Origin: JBQLZO01 sp052168315
GTDB lineage: Bacteria; Planctomycetota; Phycisphaerae; Phycisphaerales; UBA1924
Direction of reading: 5' to 3'
DNA length: 6,972 nucleotides
Assembly (NCBI GenBank): GCA_052168315.1
Contig: JBQLZO010000080.1
Coordinates: 1-6,972, forward strand
The translations under genes were made by a program, and so were the position numbers. Shown here in pieces: positions 6,101 through 6,972 of this stretch. Below the pieces are notes generated by a model, which was given only the letters and a program-made list of their open reading frames with translations, was not told the origin of the DNA and did not search any database. Position 1 is the stretch's first letter, and each line of letters opens with the position of its first letter.

Positions 6101-6695
6101 ACGCGGCATGGTCGCCGGGGTCGGCATGATGAGCGAGCCGGCGGGCGGCGGGTCGTGCGGGTTCATCTACTGCCCCGAGCGCGACCTGCTTATGCCGTTC
6201 GGCACGCCCGGCAACGGCTCGGGCGAGCCGACGCTGTGGCTCACCGATGAGCTGCTGCTCGGCTGGGCCGACGATGGCGCCAGCGGGCCGCGGCTGGTGC
6301 TGTGGAGCGAGCCGGATGGGCTGCTGGACCTGGACGCGGGCGTGCGCGAGCGCTTCCCCGAATGGGCATACACGCTGACCGGCGTGCTCGGGGTGTTGGA
6401 GGATGGGGCTGTGCTGGCCGAGGGGCTTGATGTCGCTGGCCAGCCCATGGCCGCACGGCTCGAGCTCCGCGTCTTCGAGCGCACGCCCGGCGACATCAAC
6501 GCCGATGGTGTGGTCGATCAGCGGGATGTGGAGTTCGTGGTGGGCGCGATCCAGCGGGGCGATCTCGCCGGCGATGCCAATGGCGATGGCGTGGTGAACG
6601 CCGAGGACCTCTCGCCGGTCGTCCGCGAGTTCGGGCGCGAAGCACGCGTGCTCGTGCCGGTGCCCGAGCCGATGCTGGAGGGTGCGCTGCCATGA
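15..6695 (+). CDS. Giant secreted multidomain protein: Ig-like trunk, PLA2-like domain, beta-propeller, two dockerin-like pairs
   Basis: This is one uninterrupted frame of 2226 residues with a signal peptide, so the product is exported. Domain order by residue: signal peptide 1-46; Ig-like 53-172; dockerin-like 175-222; Ig-like 236-335 and 424-516; two Big_1-like 523-740; carboxypeptidase-regulatory-like 744-875; ZU5-like 876-1010; Pro-rich linker; PLA2-like 1023-1142; TSP3 1165-1229; Big_2-like 1316-1399; second carboxypeptidase-regulatory-like 1404-1493; seven propeller repeats 1494-1851; unknown 1852-2021; HAF-like 2022-2159; dockerin-like 2160-2207. No C-terminal membrane helix, LPXTG or full PEP-CTERM signal is seen, so it is either released or held by protein contacts. 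The only enzymatic signature is in the PLA2-like domain; the rest looks like display, Ca2+-stabilised spacing and binding. Base use changes sharply near 3045 and 5568, suggesting a mosaic. The reading frame is certain; the biological role is inferred. Confidence 0.93.
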   Translation: MAPTFGSCLASSRFARSLTRASVRSCAAVAAMVCLMLPCAIPAAVAQTAAAPRITAISPSPLDSATATGGLSSIAIEFSEVVTIPEGSISIFANSGGQITDFSSAFDEESRTLVIDLPKLITFDIITLVLDYSITGPTGLELDGELAQGDAFALPSGDGIRGGKAVLRYRILNGDTNDDSTVDSDDLNIVLGEFGGPGIAGDLNDDGLVDSDDLNLVLGSFGKSITNGSAPPVQPLAITPSPAQVLGEPLASVSVVYSGPLDPARIDPDDLFVIEAGAQLRRADAAELTANNTIVFSFDPPLAQCSAYTLNLSNAIASAEGAVALRPPSPPVLTGLTPPPVPTIDPVASPTTAQTVTISGLAPNAATARIIGPELVYIVPVIAGEYEAIVELPTDQVHTIFVSGVSACGIIGPSASIQITRDTSPPMVIIDFPLNGQEVTTPTVTVTGRVSDEFSGLDGLTVSVNGAPASVGTGPGGQGTFVAMGIPLTIGTQAIQVLATDALGNARTESIMVTRIEVPPGSPTIEALSGDAQSAQVRTELAQPIEVLLKSPNAQPLGNKVVTFTIDRNNGTLRAQPNSGSDPGLVNLQVFTNSQGIARAYWTLGNTAGAAANRVRITSASMVGTVFFCADGIPAPADRILVGDHNNQRGETGGQLAQPLTAYVTDGAAGNPAAGVPVTFTITRGDGQFTNAAQQITVITGSDGRAATPFLLGDTPGLNRVQATFEGNPGLPATFNATGIARIEGQPTTVSGIVQDNAGRAIGGALATLTVVLDFPKGSQQVILGPVTTGIDGRFVFDASLIPAGTLNTDIPAGPGKVLVSGVFATSVGGEPIDREWAFPYVGYDILIVESADNAMQDPVWLPELDPANEVLYDGTQDVTLTIAGIDGLEFRVKAGSMILEDGTVPTPSSPEIIRLNQVHFDEVPMPLPDGNAVPFAWTLQPKNATFDPPIEITLPNMTAEPPGTIVQLLQWNNDTADFQTIGTGQVSADGSVVVSEVGSGIRVAGWGGWTPPPPPTGTASNCGPPSTNGCGPGFTTTLSLEYAQNLIIPEGFVFVDGIIPKYVSFNDIGCENHDICYGTPGTTKAECDVALLFDLLSTCDQSLVFLNGKTACYGWAWIYYAAVSLGGEEAFERGREEALACSRNGTWIPDHDPALGVPMPPYKDSDLDGMPDDWELDNGYNPFDPQDTLFDDDADGLPTCIEFASGNDPLDSDTDGNGLLDGEQLLLDTASPTIALDNTWDLRIAGRSVLCGPGGRFTASDVPASSSLVRLTGSRTNSPYGTGYVASDYVIVNANDEVSLERLHFADRPFQTPISLTASAPTTVLEPGQQTQLTTTGSMPDGTAADLTLRTNGTTYTSTNPAVSSVSDDGLVFAHTNGTVFITVVNEGVSATRRIDVVEQAITTTITGIAQFEDGTPAVGAVVTLLSFGGEATTGEDGSFALHATLPASSSSITIIATLSQGEQQLVATATGLKPVTNGFTDAGVLTLLQLCNPEWAPLGPGINNQVNALAVFDDGSGPMLYAGGAFTQAGGIPASFVARWDGAMWTSLGAGVNNPVNAVAVFDDGNGPALYAGGEFTQAGGVPANFVARWDGAAWSPLGSGMNSVVYGLTVFEDGNGPALYTGGEFTQAGGVPANFVARWDGQTWSPLGSGVSFLGIPGLGWVYALTVFESGTRPALVVGGRFTQAGGQPANSVATWDGTAWSPLGTGLDGGFGLVNALTSFDDGSGPALYAGGQFTLAGVSPGIARWNGEEWAPLGTGVNSLVSALTVFDDGSGPALYAGGLFTQAGGTPANYIARWDGGSWSPLGAGVSDLVLALVGVHQGSGSALFAGGAFGQAGGLTSAYIAKWFRPTDCNSDAEGDARALAEGRSHVPGPIRRIVDHRRVPRGDGAAGSGLVGPLGENGAVMLPSTRPTARGGAGDGPDGRLGDDRAEGAARDAELLVIDAPARRIVAEVVRAEVAGPEATLALQAASDGAALADAAGRRAEVRLDLKHGVPRAALVDGDGAARSIPALPGTTSSRPIAMNTRGMVAGVGMMSEPAGGGSCGFIYCPERDLLMPFGTPGNGSGEPTLWLTDELLLGWADDGASGPRLVLWSEPDGLLDLDAGVRERFPEWAYTLTGVLGVLEDGAVLAEGLDVAGQPMAARLELRVFERTPGDINADGVVDQRDVEFVVGAIQRGDLAGDANGDGVVNAEDLSPVVREFGREARVLVPVPEPMLEGALP
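171..530 (+). other. N-terminal Ig-like domain (SbsA/Big_5-like)
   Basis: Residues 53-172 begin with RITAISPSPLD and carry an 'IAIEFSEVV' strand followed by alternating hydrophobic strands. This matches the start of SbsA/Big_5-type Ig-like domains ('...P.dg...v...i.v.FSe.v'). It leads directly into the dockerin-like pair through the RYRILNGD strand, an arrangement I recall from planctomycete exported proteins. A structural or adhesive role is likely. Confidence 0.55.
537..680 (+). other. Dockerin type I-like Ca2+-binding pair (N-terminal)
   Basis: Residues 175-222 hold two F-hand-like loops, DTNDDSTVDSDD (175-186) and DLNDDGLVDSDD (202-213), each followed by a short amphipathic helix (LNIVLGEFG and LNLVLGSFG). 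The spacing is 27 residues. The Asp/Asn ligands at loop positions 1, 3, 5, 9 and 12 are all present. The DNA of the two halves is also alike (GTGGACTCCGATGA at 558 and 639), so the pair is an internal duplication. In planctomycetes such dockerin-like pairs occur without cellulosomes; the partner here is unknown. Confidence 0.85.
720..1019 (+). other. Second Ig-like (SbsA/Big_5-like) domain
   Basis: Residues 236-335 (from LAITPSPAQV) repeat the 'position, value, function' pattern of SbsA-type Ig-like domains, with a 'VVYSGPLDPA' strand in place of FSE and a closing 'CSAYTLNL' strand. The next stretch, 1020-1283 (residues 336-423), is Thr/Pro/Ile-rich with a 'TVTISGLAP' strand and is probably another beta-sandwich that I cannot assign. 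Confidence 0.45.
1284..1562 (+). other. Bacterial Ig-like domain
   Basis: Residues 424-516 start at SPPMVIIDFPLNGQEV and end at a conserved-looking 'VLATDALGN...VTRI'. The motif order of 'SPP.v.i..P.dG..v.....tv.G.v.D..sG....V.vNG', a middle 'G.F...iPL', and 'G...i...AtDa.GN' is typical of bacterial Ig-like domains in large exported proteins. No catalytic residues are expected; it is a structural spacer or adhesion module. Confidence 0.65.
1581..2234 (+). other. Tandem Big_1 (invasin/intimin-like) domains
   Basis: There are two similar units, residues 523-634 and 635-740. Each has a leading 'GD.q.....l..pi.v.v.', a core of 'VVTFTIDRNNG' in unit 1 and 'PVTFTITRGDGQF' in unit 2, a 'T...G.A...W/F.LG.t.G.N' stretch, and a final strand. 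This core is the Big_1 (invasin/intimin) signature. These domains form rigid extracellular rods and suggest that the protein reaches away from the cell surface. Confidence 0.7.
2244..2639 (+). other. Carboxypeptidase-regulatory-like (CnaB-type) domain
   Basis: Residues 744-875 open with TTVSGIVQDNAGRAIGGA and continue to a 'TTGIDGRFVFD' turn, the usual hallmarks ('v.G.V.d..g.pi.ga.v.....t..DG.F.f') of the carboxypeptidase-regulatory-like fold. An extension (about 812-875) ends in 'VWLPELDPANEVLYDGTQ', which I recall as a conserved bridge to the following domain in related giant proteins. Confidence 0.6.
2640..3044 (+). other. ZU5-like beta domain closing the trunk
   Basis: Residues 876-1010 carry 'GLEFRVKAGSMILEDGTV', 'LNQVHFDEVPMPLPDG', 'FDPPIEITLPNM' and a terminal 'GSGIRVAGWGG'. 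The 'V..GSm...G...' strand followed by a 'PP..ItlPN' strand resembles ZU5-type domains found upstream of toxin or RHS regions; I infer this from pattern and memory. Codon choice changes inside the domain at about 2978, from C-ending to G-ending codons (runs of GTG and GGG), just before the PLA2-like module. Confidence 0.45.
3008..3041 (+). other. Predicted G-quadruplex motif at the trunk/cassette boundary
   Basis: Six runs of three or four G on the coding strand lie at 3008-3011, 3015-3017, 3022-3024, 3029-3031, 3034-3037 and 3039-3041, with loops of 3, 4, 4, 2 and 1 bases. This meets the classic G3+N1-7 rule with spare runs. It encodes the VGSGIRVAGWGG end of the trunk and is followed at once by the (CCN)n codons of the TPPPPP linker. 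It could fold in the non-template DNA strand or in the mRNA. Folding is predicted, not shown. Confidence 0.65.
3081..3440 (+). other. Secreted phospholipase A2-like domain
   Basis: Residues 1023-1142 hold eight cysteines (1023, 1031, 1071, 1077, 1088, 1100, 1113, 1142). The active-site helix reads GCENHDICY, with His1074 as the candidate catalytic base and Asp1075 as a Ca2+ ligand, followed by K-A-E-C-D with Asp1089 exactly 15 residues after the His. As I recall, that spacing and the upstream 'NGCGP' (1029-1033) resemble group XII sPLA2 (NGCGSP...CCNQHDRCY...DCDEEF) more than the classic snake or pancreatic types. The first Cys of the usual CC pair is Gly1070. An aromatic patch GWAWIYY (1115-1121) could meet membranes. 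Expected reaction: Ca2+-dependent hydrolysis of the sn-2 ester of phospholipids. Position after the trunk and a Pro-rich linker suggests an effector module. Activity is inferred from motifs only. Confidence 0.72.
3507..3701 (+). other. TSP3-type calcium-binding repeats
   Basis: Residues 1165-1229 show DSDLDGMPDDWE, then 'GYNPFDPQD', DDDADGLPTCIE, then 'GNDPLDSDTDGNGLLDGEQ'. This D.D.DG..D.wE...G.(N/D)P pattern is the bacterial thrombospondin type 3 repeat. The Asp side chains bind Ca2+ and stiffen the stalk between modules. The following stretch (3702-3959) holds one more probable beta-rich segment (SPTIALDNTWDLRIAG to HFADRPFQTP) that I cannot name. Confidence 0.8.
3960..4211 (+). other. Big_2-like Ig domain
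   Basis: Residues 1316-1399 run from SLTASAPTTVLEPGQQTQL through 'DGTAADLT', 'TYTSTNPAVSSVSDDGLVFA' and 'NGTVFITVVNEG' to RIDVV. The '(S/T)xNPxVxxVxxDGxVxAxxxGxxxI' core is the Big_2 signature. It is probably a structural module; no catalytic residues are visible. Confidence 0.75.
4224..4493 (+). other. Second carboxypeptidase-regulatory-like domain
   Basis: Residues 1404-1493 open with TTITGIAQFEDGTPAVGAVV and continue to 'ATTGEDGSFALHA', the CnaB/carboxypeptidase-regulatory pattern, and end at 'LTLLQLC' (Cys1493) just before the propeller. It probably acts as a beta-sandwich spacer. Codon use is mixed, unlike the strongly C-ending first copy at 2244-2639. Confidence 0.65.
4494..5567 (+). 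repeat. Seven tandem repeats, predicted seven-bladed beta-propeller
   Basis: Repeats start at residues 1509, 1559, 1609, 1666, 1719, 1767 and 1817, with lengths 50, 50, 57, 53, 48, 50 and 35. The core is 'ALTVFDDGSGPALYAGG', then 'FTQAGG.PAN.VARWDG..WSPLG.GV'. The last repeat stops after AYIAKWF and lacks the WSPLG strand, while residues 1497-1508 (WAPLGPGINNQV) supply that strand before repeat 1. The cyclic offset is what a velcro-closed seven-bladed propeller needs. Similar repeats are common in planctomycete secreted proteins. Ligand unknown; a binding role is likely. Repeat 7 is the most diverged (GVHQGSGSALF). Confidence 0.85.
4741..4940 (+). repeat. Recent 150-bp blade duplication (blades 2 and 3)
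   Basis: Bases 4741-4790 and 4891-4940, exactly 150 bases apart, differ at only two positions by my alignment, and the encoded GEFTQAGGVPANFVARWDG is identical in both. Other blades are clearly more different. This suggests recent unequal crossing-over or gene conversion between neighbouring blades. Confidence 0.8.
5568..6077 (+). other. Spacer and Arg/Ala/Gly-rich region of unknown fold
   Basis: Residues 1852-2021 are not recognised. They start with DCNSDAEGDARALAEG (1855-1870), which aligns with the 'DCN.DG.PD...IA.G' spacer often found after such propellers, with AEG where G-hydrophobic-P is usual. Next comes a low-complexity stretch rich in Arg, Gly, Ala and Asp (about 1871-1930), then an alternating hydrophobic segment (AELLVIDAPARRIVAEVVRAEV). 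Third codon positions are strongly G/C in this frame throughout and the two other forward frames hit stops, so this is the true frame and not a frameshift artefact. The switch from mixed to very GC-rich codons is at about 5568. Confidence 0.5.
6078..6491 (+). other. HAF-like beta segment
   Basis: Residues 2022-2159 contain 'PIAMNTRGMVAGVG', 'CGFIYCPERDLLMPFGTPG', 'LLLGWADDGASGPRLVLWSEPDGLLDLD' and 'VLEDGAVLAEG'. The 'iN..G.vvG....g..faflw....g...dLg' rhythm is that of the HAF extracellular repeat family, here diverged and only about two units. It is probably a beta-propeller fragment or a small beta domain; the match is moderate. Confidence 0.4.
6492..6635 (+). other. Dockerin type I-like Ca2+-binding pair (C-terminal)
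   Basis: Residues 2160-2207 hold two loops, DINADGVVDQRD (2160-2171) and DANGDGVVNAED (2187-2198), each followed by a short helix. The 27-residue spacing and 48-residue span are the same as in the N-terminal pair at 537-680, but sequence and codons differ, so the two were not copied from each other recently. The 19-residue tail after it (REARVLVPVPEPMLEGALP) contains a PEP triplet but no membrane helix. Confidence 0.85.
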
Positions 6696-6972
6696 GGCGC
6701 GTGCCCCGGTTCACACACCGCATCGCCTGCTGCGTCGTCCTGGCGTGCGGCGGCGCGATCGCCCTGGCGGACGGGCCCACTCCCCCCGCCCCGCCCGCCA
6801 CCCCAGCCCCCCCCGGCGCCGCCGCCGCGGCCACGCCATCGGCGCCCGCCACCGGCTGGGAGGCCACCGGACCATCGTTCTGGATCGAGCGGCAGCTCGA
6901 GCTCATCCGTCGCGACATCCCGTTCCCCACCGTGCAGGCCCGGAACCTGTTCCATGTCTCGGCCGCGATGCA
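6692..6972 (+). CDS. Secreted protein, 5' part; probable vanadium haloperoxidase-like family
   Basis: The frame opens at ATG 6692 and runs off the window after 93 codons. Its start overlaps the previous stop (ATGA, 6692-6695), so translation is probably coupled and the two genes share a transcript. Residues 1-26 are a signal peptide (R2, R3, R6, R10; core IACCVVLACGGAIALA; cleavage after ALA). Residues 28-55 are a Pro/Ala/Thr linker. From W56 the mature domain begins, with 'FWIERQLELIRRDIPFPTVQ' (63-82) followed by ARNLFHVSAAM (83-93). The latter closely matches, from memory, the N-terminal 'PTVHARNLFHlSaAMyDAWAAYD' of vanadium haloperoxidase-like proteins (PAP2/haloperoxidase superfamily). 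The metal-binding histidines and arginines would lie beyond the window, so the enzyme class is not proven. Weak G-rich bases upstream (GGAGGG at 6677-6682) may serve as ribosome site. Confidence 0.75.
   Translation, partial: MRRVPRFTHRIACCVVLACGGAIALADGPTPPAPPATPAPPGAAAAATPSAPATGWEATGPSFWIERQLELIRRDIPFPTVQARNLFHVSAAM
6782..6814 (-). other. C-rich tract with C8 homopolymer; G-quadruplex motif on the minus strand
   Basis: C runs lie at 6782-6787 (six), 6789-6792, 6794-6796, 6801-6804 and 6807-6814 (eight), with spacers of 1 to 4 bases. Read on the minus strand this is a canonical G-quadruplex motif. On the plus strand it encodes the Pro/Ala linker of the second gene at residues 31-42. The C8 run is long enough to be a slippage site near the start of that gene. 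Confidence 0.6.

Noticed and set aside
6636..6692. PEP-CTERM sorting signal (VPVPEP near the C-terminus)
   Set aside because: A PEP triplet is present but it is not followed by a hydrophobic helix and an Arg cluster; the protein ends 11 residues after it.
6518..6955. Minus-strand open frames over the gene overlap and the second gene start
   Set aside because: They lie opposite the dockerin-like pair and a clear signal peptide. The Gly-rich product simply reflects the C-rich linker codons.

Overview
The window is almost filled by one secreted giant protein gene (15-6695, + strand, 2226 codons plus stop). The 5' end of a second secreted protein gene (from 6692, cut by the window edge) overlaps it by ATGA. 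No RNA gene, insertion sequence, CRISPR array or terminator is visible, and there is no stretch over 300 bases without a gene. The content suggests a high-GC planctomycete, probably of the Phycisphaerae type. The signs are dockerin-like Ca2+ repeats outside any cellulosome setting, tandem 'ALTVFDDGSGPALYAGG' repeats ending in a 'DCNSD' spacer, and large mosaics of Ig-like domains. This placement rests on family resemblance from memory, not on a search.

The giant protein has three zones. Zone 1 (residues 1 to about 1010) is a GC-rich, C-ending-codon trunk: signal peptide, Ig-like domain, dockerin-like pair, more Ig-like domains, two Big_1/invasin-like domains, a carboxypeptidase-regulatory-like domain and a ZU5-like domain ending in GWGG. 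Zone 2 (about 1011-1851) has clearly different base use. It holds a Cys-rich domain with the secreted phospholipase A2 active-site signature (CENHDICY plus a downstream CD), TSP3-type Ca2+ repeats, a Big_2-like domain, a second carboxypeptidase-regulatory-like domain and seven repeats that read as a closed seven-bladed beta-propeller. Zone 3 (1852-2226) is very GC-rich again: a spacer, an Arg/Ala-rich stretch of unknown fold, a HAF-like segment and a second dockerin-like pair.

The point most worth a second look is the trunk/cassette boundary. The trunk resembles the N-terminal part of large planctomycete and deltaproteobacterial surface proteins whose C-terminal parts vary, including RHS/toxin types. 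Here it is followed by a PLA2-like domain, and the boundary coincides with a six-run G-quadruplex motif on the coding strand. This suggests module exchange and a secreted or surface-displayed lipolytic or toxic activity; both are inferences.

The second gene has a signal peptide, a Pro/Ala linker containing a C8 tract, and the start of what looks like a vanadium-haloperoxidase-like domain. The ATGA overlap suggests translational coupling and a shared transcript.
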